A stretch of 64,000 nucleotides of DNA from Arabidopsis thaliana (Eukaryota > Streptophyta > Magnoliopsida > Brassicales > Brassicaceae): assembly GCF_000001735.4 (NCBI RefSeq), contig NC_003076.8, forward strand, positions 8,928,001 through 8,992,000, read 5' to 3'. The notes under the pieces were generated by a model that saw only the letters and a program-made list of their open reading frames with translations, did not search any database and was not told the origin of the DNA. A program made the translations under genes and the position numbers. Of this stretch, positions 10,800 to 23,502 are shown one piece after another; within the stretch, counting starts at the first letter, position 1, and every line of letters begins with the position of its first letter.

Positions 10800-13700
10800 T
10801 ATATATTATATATGTGTGAAAAATGGTTAAGAAAGTTTATATATTTAATGGAGTTCCCTTTTGAATTTCCCACCTGTAAGATTTTGGTGTTCCACTATAC
10901 TTTTGACTCTTTCTTTACCTTATGGAAATCTCAAAGATTGATGTAAGTAATATTTTTGTTTTCTTATGATCAACCAATGGCTGCATACTATGAGTTTATT
11001 TTTAATTAATATGAGTTTAGTAAATAGAGTAGATTAATTGTATATTTTTCTAGGTATGTCAGATGAATAGCTAAATAGCCGAATAGCGGAATAACTGAAT
11101 AGTTATTAGCTAAACGAATTGAACTAGAGAATAGTTTCGTAAAATAATTATAAAACACTAAAAATCTAGTTTTAGTAGAATAATCACATTTTGTTTTCTC
11201 AACTACCATTACAATTACGTTTGGTCATTAAATCATTTTGCATGTGAATTACATTAGTATAAGTACTCGATATTCTGCAGATTAGACCAGATTTCAGTTT
11301 GGAATCTAACGATTATATTAGATTTTTTAAAATAAGATATTTATAAAATGCACTTACAAATAAAAAGATATATAAACCATCCATACATCAAACTAAGCAT
11401 CGAAAATAACGGTATATAATTATAAAACTCTAAAACTAATTCTATTACATAAATTTTATGAATATTGTGAATAGTAAATAAAATAATGACATTTCCAAAA
11501 TGTGAACAAGTGGTATACCATTCAAACCATGTTGTTTATATTTTTTTTTGTAATTCATTTAACAATGTAAAATATTCAAGCATAGTGCCTATTTAGAGAA
11601 ATGGGTGCAATTAGAGTAAGACATCTATAAATTAATACTCGATAAATAATAATCATTATAAATTAGTTATTTTTTTTGGTTTCGATTAGGCTTGTGTAAT
11701 TTTTACACAATTCAATAAAAAAATAGGATAATAATTTTCTTTTGAAATTTTTATTAAATATATAGTTCTGTCAGTATTGATAAATTATATAAACTTTTAA
11801 TACATATACACATATATATAAGTATATCTTATATTTCATATATATATAATTATTCTATTAATTATTTGTGAAAATGACTCTAAATACTGTTTTTTTTTTT
11901 TTCTAAATTTGCAGTAATTTTTGGTGAGTTCATTTCTATTATTTTTACTATATCGGAAAGGAAACAATTTGTGTTGTTTTTTTAGATTTTAATAAAATAA
12001 GTTCTTATATGTAATTTGATTGTAGAAGGATATTGATTATAACAGAAAATTGTTTTTTACATATATTGTTTTTAAAGAATTACAAAAAATTAGTCAAATC
12101 TCTTTATAAATTAATAGAATTTCAGGGTTCCAATAATATTATTAGGTTTTATTGTAGTATTAGGGTGGACGCAAGAAAAGATTGGAAATCAAATAAAGGA
12201 AACTGAGACCTTGTGTTTTGGAAATCAATCAACTTCAATAAAAAATCTGACAAGTTTTTTGAAACCATGAGTACTCGTTCCATTGAGTAATTTATCATAT
12301 ATTCATATATATAGTGAGTAAAAGCGATTATGCCACACCAATGACCAAACATAACATCGCCCAACGAGAGAATGTGAAGCTCACATTGTAGCGTCTAGTT
12401 TCTCTTTAACACCCTTAAATGTCTAACATATTTCTGTCATCATGAAGTTGTAAGACCCATCATGTTTTACTAGTGCACTATACATCAGCAAACCACGAAC
12501 CATAAAAAATGCATCTGCTCTTAAACAAAGGTATGAATATATATGCTGATCCTCTCTAAAGTAGGCCGTGAATAAAATTTCACATTCCTTAGGTGCAATC
12601 TCAACCTTATGTTGATGAGAGATTCGTTACCTTCAAAGAGTCGTTTACTCGTTTCTCATGTCTGGCCTTTAAAATGAAACACAATCTAAGGAAAGACCAT
12701 CATCACTTGATTAGTTACGTAGTTTTAGATCCTATGCAATTTAAGTGTTTGTTTAAATATCTGAAATAATCAAAGAACGTATTCTTCTTTAGCCAATGCA
12801 AATTATTGTTATGGCGGTTTGTAAACTGATCAAACATGAACTTAATGCTTATTTAATTTCTTGAATTCAAATGACGATTTAGAGAATTTATAGATTTTTT
12901 GGGGTTTTAATGTTAATATTTTATACCAACTAGAATTTGTTACTAGCTAAAGCTAGTCTACCCATTACGATAACTAAAAAGAGACATGTTCAAAAAAAAA
13001 AAAAAATCAGTACAACCGAAATAGAATTACTGCATGCTGTATACTTCATTTTACATTTAGACGAGCGTATGCCAATATTTAATACTTAAAATAAAATGTA
13101 AATTTCTAAAATAATTCGACTTTACACGTAAATGATAAAAGCATATACCATTTGATAAATTAGATATTCATCATATAAAACAAAAACATGTTATAAAAAT
13201 TTAACGGTTTCTACAATGTTTAAATCACATAAATAAAACTGTTGAAAATGTGCTTGAACCTATTTTACTTTACTAGGTCATTTTCTTAATTATCATCTCT
13301 ACCACCATATAATACAATTTCTCAAATATAGATAGTGATAGCTCATTGTACTTACTCAAACGTAGAGGTAAACCCATATGAAGTGTCGTGTCTCGCCAGC
13401 CACATAGATCGTACATTTGGCAACTTTGTACTTCATTTCATATGCTTTCTTTTTCCAAATGGTACCATTTTATATACATTCTTTTTGCCCCTCCTCAATA
13501 ATCAATTTTATTGCTAAGCTTTTATTGGGTGTGTATGGACATTATTCTAACATTTTCTTTAGATTTATGTCAAGGGAGTCCTTGCTTTATTTTTCAAAAA
13601 GATGTCACAAAAATAATAATAAATCTAAGGTGGTTGATGAGTGATTAATCATGAGTAACAGTATTAGAAGTTTTTGGCTTTAATTAGAAAATCTAGCACG

Positions 13701-15520
13701 ACGTATGTGATTTTTCTTTATGTTTTTTGCACAAACGATATATATATATGATTAATAATAATATAAATATCAAACTTACTGTAAGTATTTATATGAAAAA
13801 TTGTTAAGAACTACACAATGTATTAGTGTGCCAACTACACAATAATATAAATATCAAACTTAAAAAAGAGTAAGTTATTATATATAGGATAATATTATGA
13901 ATATCTGTACCAATCTAATTGCCGAATTAAATCATCGCAGATTTTAGTGTATATTTAGGATAGAGAGTAGGGAAAATATTTAATCTAATACATGCATGTT
14001 GAAACAATAGAGGTTATTTTGATCGAGTAATTGACTTGAAGTAAGACTAATGTAGAAAATAATATAAATTCCATATATATTGGAATTTTATATCCATGTA
14101 TATATGATACACCAAATATATTTAAAATTGGTATATTATAGTATATCAAAATAAAGCCATACAAACTTTAGGAAGGTATACCAAATTCGTTATATTGCAT
14201 GATGATCAATTGGTAAACTAAAATAGTTTAAAAGGATACCAAATTCGTTATATTGCATGTCGACTAATTGGTAACGTAAACAATATAAAAGGATACCAAA
14301 TTCGTACACAATTTTAACCTTATTGGCATCCTCTTTTGCTATTTAAATGGTTCTTCCATTTGGTTAATATATATTTACAAAATTTTCGTCATTTCGGATG
14401 TCATGTCGCCATGAGAGATAGAGAGACTTCATTGGATGTGGATATGAGTGGAGTAAAGATCCCAAGCAAGACAAAAATATAAATACCTAATCCTATTTGT
14501 TTAATTGACCACTTCGAGTGTTAACGTAATTAATCTAATAACATCACCCAGTTGAAAATCTAGCAACCTACCCAACCATGTACCTTGTACATGTGTTTAT
14601 TTACGTTTATATTTTTTCAAATAAATAAAACATTGTTTAAATAGATATAAACAATTCATCTATGTAGCCTAGGCACCATGCCGTGGGCTGTAAATTCTTA
14701 CAAAATTTGCTGTTTTCTTAAAATGTTGATATATATCAGTCTATGACATATAAGGTCTCATGAAATGTATTTTGATATAATTATATAAAGCAGTGCAATA
14801 TAATAACATAAGAATACAACTATATAATTTAATCAAACTGATATCTGAAAAGGCTATGGGAACTGACTTCAAGATCAATAAAAAGTAAAAAGGAGACAAC
14901 GTTAATAGGCTTTGTAATCCCTATAATGTATCATAGGCTTTGTAGTGCCTATGTAGCCTAGGCGTTAAAATTGTCTTTACGCGTCGGTTTAAACCGTCTT
15001 CTTTATAGATTTACTTATGCAATCAGAGTATCACGAAACTATATACTAAAGTGACGCTATAGTGCAACTTTAATAACCCTAGAGAACATTATAAAAGAAA
15101 TAATATTCTAAAGTGTCTCGCTCCAATTGGTAATACTTTAAGGATAGTGGAAATGTGGAATAAAACAGAATTAGTATATATACGTAGAACGGACCTCCTT
15201 CCGTCAAATTTAACAGAATAATTACATGCAGATGTTTTTTTTAGTAGGAAGTTTAAATTATATATTCTCAATTTTTCCTTTTTACCTATCATTATAACTA
15301 GAAGCATAAAGATGTGCATACATTTGACGAAATACATGAACCATTCAGAAAATTCAACAAAATCTTGTGTAGACGTTTTGAAAAACATTTCAACTTACAC
15401 GAGCATTTTCATTTGTAGCTTTTTTCCCACTTTTGTTTCGATTGTCAGTCTGCATGTTCAACAAAGAAAAAAGAACAACATGATTCTCCTCTACATTGCC
15501 TATCAGCCTATAGCTTGATC
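10800..15520. other. AT-rich intergenic DNA upstream of YUC6
   Basis: About 4.7 kb without a convincing gene. It probably holds the distal YUC6 control region. Short frames occur but lack homology, codon structure or supporting splice sites. The one clear local structure is the tandem repeat at 14175-14310. Confidence 0.65.
14175..14310 (+). repeat. Short tandem repeat, period about 58 bp
   Basis: GGATACCAAATTCGTTATATT-type units start near 14175, 14234 and 14291, with spacings of 59 and 57 bp. The third copy is truncated after TTCGTAC. Confidence 0.8.
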
Positions 15521-15535
15521 CGGAATGAGAGAGGT

Positions 15536-15898
15536 TCACTTTAGTAGTGATCGAAGTTGTTTAGGAGAGTGTCTATACAAAACCCATGGGTCATGGGCCA
15601 TGACTACCAATAAAATGTTTTCAAGACTTCCCAAAATACCCAATGATCTAGCATTTTTTGAAGGATCATCTACAACAAGCTCCTTAAGAGAAGAAACACT
15701 ATATCTAAATAGTGGAAAGACGCAAAAAATTGGTGCACTTGAACATCCTCTAGCATGCCAAATATCCTTCCTCTAGACTAACCTTGATTTTAGATGACCA
15801 TGATTCTCGTCTCGGATACTCCGAAGATTATAAATGAAACTGACTTGATCCGCATAAGACACTAGAATGAACTGATCAATTTTTTCGAAAATTCTATG
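15536..15898 (-). pseudogene. Decayed protein-coding relic, family not recognised
   Basis: Reading the minus strand from 15898 gives about 120 sense codons broken by a single in-frame TAG (15775-15773), ending in TGA at 15538-15536. The reading contains protein-like blocks such as IFEKIDQFILVSYADQVSF, WHARGCSSAPIF, SLKELVVDDPSKNARSLG and VVMAHDPWVLYR. No start codon, promoter or flanking exon is evident; upstream sequence is full of stops. It looks like the C-terminal piece of a larger gene left by partial duplication. A plus-strand frame of 83 codons over the same bases is its shadow. Confidence 0.5.
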
Positions 15899-15909
15899 TG
15901 TTGATATCG

Positions 15910-18800
15910 ATAACTTCTATTCGTTCTCACGCCTTGTTCCATGAGAGGATTGTTACAATGAGACTTAAATATGGCAATCTTGGTTTCTCATCTCTGATTT
16001 GTTTTTGTTCAACAAAGTTATAGATTTTTGACACATATCCTTCATATGGAAGACATATGGAAGACATATGCCATATATTTCCAAAAAAAAATAAAAAATA
16101 TTCATACTCAAAATCTATAACTTTGGTCCCATGCACCTTCAAAGTTTGATGAATATGACATCAAGATTATGCCTAAATAGTTGATTTTTCATACTTTTGC
16201 CAATTGTGATACTATATGTTATATATATATCCGTCAGACATTGGACCCATAACTAATACATGATTATTAACTTAATCTAAAATAAAACTTTAATGATCAT
16301 ATATGATAAGCTTACCGATTGTGCCGTGAGAGAGAGGGCTGATATATTTTGGCGGTCCATGTTTTAGTAACGATCTTCATTATTTTTCCTTTGCATCATT
16401 CTATTTTATCTAACTTCAAGCTCCTGCGATGAATATTATATTTGTCAACTCATTTAACCTCCTTAGTCATAACATGTTTAATTTTGAATTTATATACAAA
16501 TACAATTAAGATGGTGTGTCTACAATCCTTTGCCCACTAACCTCCACTTTAACTAATAGTATCCCTGTTGTCTTTTTTTTTTTGTTTTGCTCTGCTTTTT
16601 CGCTCACGAGACATTCGTGGGGAAGAATGACTTCTGGTTTTAAATCAATAATTAAAGGGAATTTCACACTGGCCAGTTCGTTTGCTTTACATAGAAATAA
16701 GATAAAAGGAAGAAAAAACAAAGTGATGAATAATTAGTCGTGCTTAGTTTTCTAATAGCAAATGGGGTAGCTAATAATTACCCAATCTGTCTAATGATTA
16801 TAAGATTAAGTGGGGTTGTGAGAAAGAAGAAAGCAAAGGTAGGAATTCTAACATGATGAAAGAACTTATACATGCTTAATTGAAACTTTATTACTTTTTA
16901 GTTTTAATTAGCTTATGCTTATCTTTTTTTCTCAGACAGTTTATGCTTGTCTCTTTGATATTCTTTTATCTAATTTATTTGTCGAATATTCTTCTATATT
17001 ATGGAATTTGATTTGTAAAATACACCGGAGTGTTTTACATAAGTTGCAATATACTAGGTTAAGAAAACAAAAATTTGAAATATACTAAAATTTATAGAAA
17101 TTCAAAATGAGCTATAGAATGTAAAATATATCAAAATATCTTCAAGTAAACTAACCATTATCTACTTAATTGAAATGATTTAACTATTCATTTTTAAACT
17201 AATTAAAATAATCAAACAATTCCTGTTAATGCAAAGTGTCTCCAGAAGTATTCTTCCCTCTTCACTCAGAGATGAAAGCTTTAATTTAGGTTATGAAAAT
17301 ATCATATAAAAAAAAATCGATTGTTAGACATTTGAAACCGATATCATAGAACTAGTCGCGATAGTGCAGTCTTGGGAAGAATGGTCCATTTTCTCCAATC
17401 AACTAATAGTATCTGGATTACTCCGTGTTCAATTGTTTTTTTTTATATGTTATATTTCTCATTTGTGTAATACTAGAATGAATAGTTTTAAAAAAAAATA
17501 AATTATTTAACATATGGCAAAATCTCAAATCAAGACTTTTGACACATATCACGTTTTCGTGAATTAATAACTCTAAAAAGTATACTTTATATAATAAAAT
17601 GTAAGTATGATGTTTTAATCAAGTACACAAAACTATACGGCTATACTAAAATATATTTTTGGGTATTAAATTCTAATTAGATATATAAATAAAGAAATTT
17701 TATTTGATTAGATTTTATTAAAAAAATTATATCAAATCCGTGTGAGTCAATCCTAAGAAAATTAAACACCATGCACATGACTATCTTTGTCTTTTGCATA
17801 ACGAAAATGTTCATTGGCCTAATTTATAGTCATTGATACTGATGGACGTACGTTAATTCTCTAATATTAAACATTGGATTATAATTTAGTTGGAGTCATT
17901 AGCATAGATAGTAGAAGATGATGTGTCAAAACAATTAATCCTTCGTCCGCATGTACGGCTACATATATCCACGTAATAGTCAGCGCCTTGTCAAATGGAA
18001 AATAAAATATAATGTAGTGTGATGTCAATGGGTATATAATTAATACATTGGAAACAAAAAGAAATAAAAATGAATGGATGATGGTTACATTTTTGGTCTT
18101 TCTGCAATTTACAAAATATTCATATCGTTGGGTAGTTGGAAGGTGAGGTTTGGGTTTTAAGCTCCGACCAATCTACTCTTGCCAAATTAGAGCTAAGAGA
18201 TTATGTATTGTGTCTATCGTTTTTATTTTTGTTTTAGTCGACCAATTATGTATTGTTAAGTGGGTGACTACTAGATCACACTTATCCTCCATTTGGAAAC
18301 CTTTTCTAATATGTTGAATTCGAAAACGTTGGTAACAATTAGTCCTCATTTGAAGAAATTGCTTGAACAAAAAGGAGAATACATGTTAAATATATAAAGT
18401 TCATGAATTCAACACATCATCTTCTAAATAAGAAGGTTATTGTATAACCCATATCTAACCAAATTCCACTATAGAATCAGTAACATTACTAAATCGGGTT
18501 TAGAATCGTAACCATGTCAATATTAATAATTTTGCTTATCAAAATTGCTTATCAAAATCAGTTAACAAGTAGTGCAATGGCTCATATATCTTATGTGTTA
18601 GACATGCATCTAACCATCTATCACTTGGGCACACAGAAGTTAATCAATATTAGTTGGGTATTAGTGTCTCGTACAAAGGTGAAAGACTAAAGTAGGCAAA
18701 AATATAATGGGCTTTAAATACCAAAGGCTTATTTAGCTGGACAAGCAGATGAAAAGTTGAAGTGTCGTCGTTTTACAGTCACATCTCATTCGGTTAAAAA
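15910..18800. other. AT-rich intergenic DNA
   Basis: No gene is seen between the relic and the tRNA gene. There are A/T runs and short direct repeats (for example GGAAGACATAT at 16048-16070). No transposon ends were recognised. Confidence 0.6.
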
Positions 18801-18823
18801 ATCAAAAAGAAAAACAAAAACAA

Positions 18824-18848
18824 TGCGGTGAGCGTGGATCGAACACGC

Positions 18849-18891
<43 letters not shown>

Positions 18892-18896
18892 CCCGC
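18824..18896 (-). tRNA. tRNA-Phe (anticodon GAA)
   Basis: The minus strand reads GCGGGGATAGCTCAGTTGGG and closes with the matching acceptor arm …CACCGCA. The 73-nt cloverleaf has D-arm TAGCTCAGTTGGGAGAGC (A box), anticodon loop CTGAAGA (GAA, decoding UUC/UUU) and T-arm GTTCGATCC (B box). There is no intron. Downstream on the minus strand are T-runs (complement of 18801-18820) suited to Pol III termination. Confidence 0.97.
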
Positions 18897-19425
18897 TTGT
18901 TGATATTTATTACTTTGTATGTTATATGTGCCATTATAGGTGCACTAAACAGCAAAAGTGATTTTTTGGGGGTACAATCTATTATTGTAAAAGTCAAATA
19001 TATGCAATGCAAGAAATCGTCTTGTTCACAATCCAAGAAGGTGTTGTGTTGTTTAAAGAATTAATTGTAATACTGGTTAAGATAATGCAACGCGTAGTCG
19101 CATAGACATAGAGTGCATCAAGAAGAGTCGATGCCTGTCTTACGTGACGTTAATGCGAAACTTAATTGGGCTGGCCTGGGCCTTCTGAAGGCCCTATAGA
19201 TTTTATCGACCAAAGTAGAACAAAATAGAAAGGATAAAAAAGAAATATTTGTGGACAGCAAACATAAATTTCTCCATAAAAAATTTGTCGTTTATTTTCC
19301 TTATCTCAATTTCTATGGACCCTATCTCTTGAGAAGTGTAAATACAGGTGGCGTTTCTTAATCTTGAATCTGTGAAATTAGTAATTACATTTCGTTGCAG
19401 AAAACATATACTTTTCCGACAAAAC

Positions 19426-21424
19426 ATGGAAGATGTTAATCAGGAGAAGAAGAAAGTACCTCCAATGTCTGAACCAGAAAGATCCACACCGATTAAGGTA
19501 ACAATATCAAGAATCTTTATCTTAAACTTGAACCAACTTTTTGAAACATCAACACTACACCATGTTCTTGATTTTAGTTTATTGAAATCTTGATAAGTCG
19601 AATCTTGTGTTTAAAATGTTTTTTTTAAGTAATTTAGAGCTATGTCCCCTCGAGTCCACCTTCTGGTGAGCACAAGGCTTTGCTTTTTTGTTGCAGACTA
19701 CAGGAGGACAGTATCGTTTCTGCAAGTCATGTGTTGAAGGAAGTAGTTGCAGGACAGTGAGGTCAAGAACCAAGCTTATGAACGTTTTGATAGAACGTGG
19801 AAGACCTCACGAGGCTCAAACTGTTTTCAAAACATTGGCAGAGACGGGACATAGACCGTCTTTGATCAGTTACACAACTCTTTTAGCTGCAATGACGGTT
19901 CAGAAACAGTATGGTTCCATAAGCTCTATAGTCTCTGAGGTGGAACAGAGCGGAACCAAACTTGATTCTATATTCTTCAATGCTGTTATTAACGCTTTCT
20001 CTGAGTCCGGTAACATGGAAGATGCGGTGCAAGCTCTGTTGAAAATGAAAGAACTTGGTCTAAATCCGACTACGAGTACTTACAACACTTTGATTAAAGG
20101 GTATGGGATTGCAGGTAAGCCTGAGAGATCATCTGAGTTACTGGATCTTATGTTGGAAGAGGGCAACGTCGATGTTGGACCGAATATAAGGACGTTTAAT
20201 GTGTTGGTGCAAGCCTGGTGCAAGAAGAAGAAGGTGGAGGAGGCGTGGGAAGTGGTGAAGAAGATGGAGGAGTGTGGAGTTAGGCCGGATACGGTGACTT
20301 ATAACACGATTGCAACTTGTTATGTGCAGAAAGGAGAGACCGTGAGAGCTGAGAGTGAGGTGGTTGAGAAGATGGTTATGAAGGAGAAGGCGAAACCGAA
20401 CGGAAGAACGTGTGGGATTGTTGTGGGAGGGTATTGCAGAGAAGGGAGAGTGAGAGATGGTTTGAGGTTTGTGCGGAGAATGAAGGAAATGAGAGTGGAA
20501 GCGAATCTTGTGGTCTTCAATTCTTTGATCAATGGCTTTGTTGAAGTCATGGACCGTGATGGTATCGATGAGGTAACTTTAACACTCTTGTTAATGTCTT
20601 TTAATGAAGAGGTTGAATTGGTAGGTAATCAAAAAATGAAAGTGCAGGTTCTTACCTTGATGAAGGAGTGTAACGTGAAGGCAGATGTAATCACGTACAG
20701 TACTGTGATGAACGCTTGGAGCTCAGCTGGATACATGGAGAAAGCTGCACAAGTGTTTAAAGAAATGGTTAAAGCAGGAGTCAAACCAGACGCTCACGCG
20801 TACAGCATTTTAGCTAAAGGGTACGTTAGAGCAAAAGAGCCAAAGAAAGCAGAGGAGCTTCTTGAGACATTGATAGTTGAATCCAGGCCTAACGTTGTGA
20901 TCTTCACCACTGTGATTAGCGGGTGGTGTAGCAATGGAAGTATGGATGATGCAATGAGGGTTTTCAACAAGATGTGCAAGTTCGGGGTTTCGCCAAATAT
21001 AAAGACGTTTGAGACTCTGATGTGGGGTTACCTAGAGGTGAAGCAACCATGGAAAGCAGAAGAAGTTTTGCAGATGATGAGAGGATGTGGTGTAAAGCCT
21101 GAGAATTCTACCTTCTTGCTGTTAGCAGAAGCTTGGCGTGTCGCGGGACTCACTGATGAGTCGAACAAAGCTATCAATGCATTGAAATGTAAAGACATAG
21201 AGATCGCAAAGTTAGAGAAGCTGTACCAAAAACAGTCCTCTGGTAGTAGTTTTAACCTATTGCAGATTCCAGTCGGGAAACGGGAGCTTCCAACCGCAAA
21301 AGCGATGAATCTTTCTGCTTGTAAACTCGGAGCTCGAGTGCCAATCATATGCCAGAAGCAGTCCCAAGCACAGTTTGGGATCAGTGGACAGTTTGTACAT
21401 TCTTGTACAGTGTTCTTGAGCTGA
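19426..21424 (+). CDS. Pentatricopeptide repeat protein, P class
   Basis: PPR proteins bind organellar RNA in sequence-specific fashion. The target of this one is unknown. Exons: 19426-19497, 19697-20572, 20648-21424; the spliced product is 574 aa. From about residue 45 it is a chain of 35-residue repeats with repeated words such as YNTLIKGYG, FNVLVQAWC and YSTVMNAWS. No E or DYW editing domain follows; the C-terminal 90 residues are not repeat-like. The 20573-20647 intron is 75 nt, open and in frame, so retention would give 599 aa. No obvious transit peptide is present at the N-terminus (MEDVNQEKKKV), so location is uncertain. Matches the remembered At5g25630. It converges on the rhomboid gene, with 281 bp between stop codons. 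Confidence 0.93.
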
Positions 21425-21705
21425 AAGGACAAAACTGAAGCCAGAGATTTGGTTTTTCTATTCTTCTGTTGAAATTTGAGAGTCAATACTTTGAGAACTC
21501 TCACTATGTGTAAATTACAACAGAATAGTCTTGTATATAAGAAAAAGTATTGTACAGTTGCTGTTTTCAATAACTGCAGACTCATAGATTTGGAGAAAGA
21601 AATAAAACTCTTAATAAGCAGTAAACATACACAAACCAGTGACACAATTCTGCTTCGAAAGAAGTAATACTCACAGATAGGTTTAGAGCCTGTCTTTGCA
21701 TTCAA

Positions 21706-23123
21706 TTATTGCTCTAAGGGAAATTTGCTGAGAAGCCAAACTAAGAGAACACCAAGAAGAGCACCCGAGAACTGCGCAACGGGTCTAACAGTCTGAATAA
21801 TTGTCAGGAATTCATTGCCACCAAATATAAATCCACAAAATTTAGTTTCTAATAATCCAGTTGAAGTCTGAACTGCTTCAGATACCTATGAGAATCAATG
21901 AACTGAAACACATCACCACTTGTTACATAATTCCCAGTAAGAAATAAGACTATAACCACAATGATGATGTGTGTAAATGTTGAGAGACTCTTACCCTCTT
22001 CATAACAAACTGACCCAATATAAGAACTTCAAGAAATTTGCTCCAACCCCGAGACATCTAACAAAACAGTTTTAAAAGAAGTCCTGATGATAGATTTACA
22101 AGCACTTGAAACAAGGAGAGAAGAGAACTAGAGTACTACCTTGACAAGGACACTGATCACAAATAACCCGAAAACAGCTCCCGAGGCTCCAGAAAAAAAT
22201 GAATTTGGCGGTAAAGTGAACCAAGAAACCATGTTAGCTCCAACACCAGTAAACAAGTAAGACAACCACAAACCAAAGTTTCCTTTCTCTTCTTCAACAA
22301 TCTTTCCTGTTAACCACAGAACCATTCCCATTGTCTTATTAACTCCGAATCGATAAACTAGATAGAGTCAAAACTATGAGAAAATCTTGAACTCTCACCA
22401 AAGATGTACAAGAGAAAAAGATTGCTGGACAGATGGTTCCTAGAATCATAGATATATATAAGCCAGAGAAAAACGTTAACATCAGCCAGAGAAAGAACTT
22501 AGCAAAAAGTAAGCAGAGAGCTCTCACCAGTTAGCATGACAGAATGTTGCAGTCACAAACTGGTACCATACCGGAAAATCGCTAGACAAATACATCGATT
22601 TGATCCCGCGAACCTATATCGAATAAATAACTTTTTTCTAAACGTATGATACCAATGTGAAAAACACCTAACAAACCAATGCTTCACACTAAAAAAAGAA
22701 AAAAAATCCTACAAGTACCTGATAGAAGTGTTGAGCTATAAATATGGCAAGATTGATAAGTATGATCAAGAATATTCCATTTGCTTGGTTTAGTGGTTTC
22801 TGTTTGTCTTGTGCTTTATCCAATTCAAATTGTGGTGTGACGTCTGGAAAATTTTCTTGGACTTTTACAAGTGTAAAGGAAACATGATGGAAAAATCGAA
22901 TTCGAGGTTAAAAAATCTCACCGGATTCGCTGGAACGAGATCTGACGAAGGTGAGAGGACGAAAGACGGTGGAGTTAGTTGAGTTGAGATAGAGGGGAGA
23001 GTTGGTTGGCGAAGAAGCTACACTGCGGCGATGTAATGACGGTAATCTGGAACGAAGAGAAGAAGAATGTGGGAGGGAGAGATAGTGACGGTGAAGCTGA
23101 AGGTGAAGGTGAAGCTGAGACAT
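21706..23123 (-). CDS. Rhomboid-like membrane protein, probably catalytically inactive
   Basis: Tandem paralogue of RBL11. Exons: 23123-22922, 22843-22719, 22613-22528, 22439-22399, 22306-22140, 22057-21995, 21885-21706, giving 287 aa. Exons 2-7 have the same lengths as RBL11 (125, 86, 41, 167, 63, 180 nt). The N-terminus, rich in Ser, Arg and Leu without acidic residues, looks like a plastid transit peptide. Hydrophobic segments follow, with the nucleophile motif GASGAVFG (Ser193). The segment that in RBL11 reads NHIAHLSGALVG is RPVAQFSGALLG here, so both histidines, including the catalytic one (now Gln266), are lost. Splice sites and frame are intact. I infer a pseudoprotease or a gene early in decay. 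Matches the remembered At5g25640. Confidence 0.88.
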
Positions 23124-23502
23124 TTGAGAACTCAAATCTTTGATCAGACTTGGACTTGCTTCTTCAAAAATATGCGTTGACTGAAGTTGTTGTATGCTTT
23201 AAGACAATGATTTTATTAATTAAAAGTAAGATCTAACAGATTATAGAAATCAAAAAGTAAGCTCAACAACTACATCCACTTACTTCTGCGTATGCTTAGT
23301 GGCATTGGTAAACCAATGAGAGTAACATAGACAAACTAGCGACAGAATTCTATAGCAAAGACTACTCACAAAGGCTCGGTTTAGAGACCGTTCTTCAGTT
23401 TTTTTACAAGGATATTTTGTCAATCTATCAATCGTTTCATCTACCTTGCATTCACTGGACAGCTAGTATGTTCCTTACACGAAAAGTTTTGTCTCGTCAT
23501 TT

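Noticed and set aside
15525..15776. 83-codon plus-strand frame
   Set aside because: Complement of the minus-strand relic, which reads as better protein.
21028..21705. 225-codon antisense frame over the PPR 3' end
   Set aside because: Opposite-strand shadow of the PPR coding sequence.
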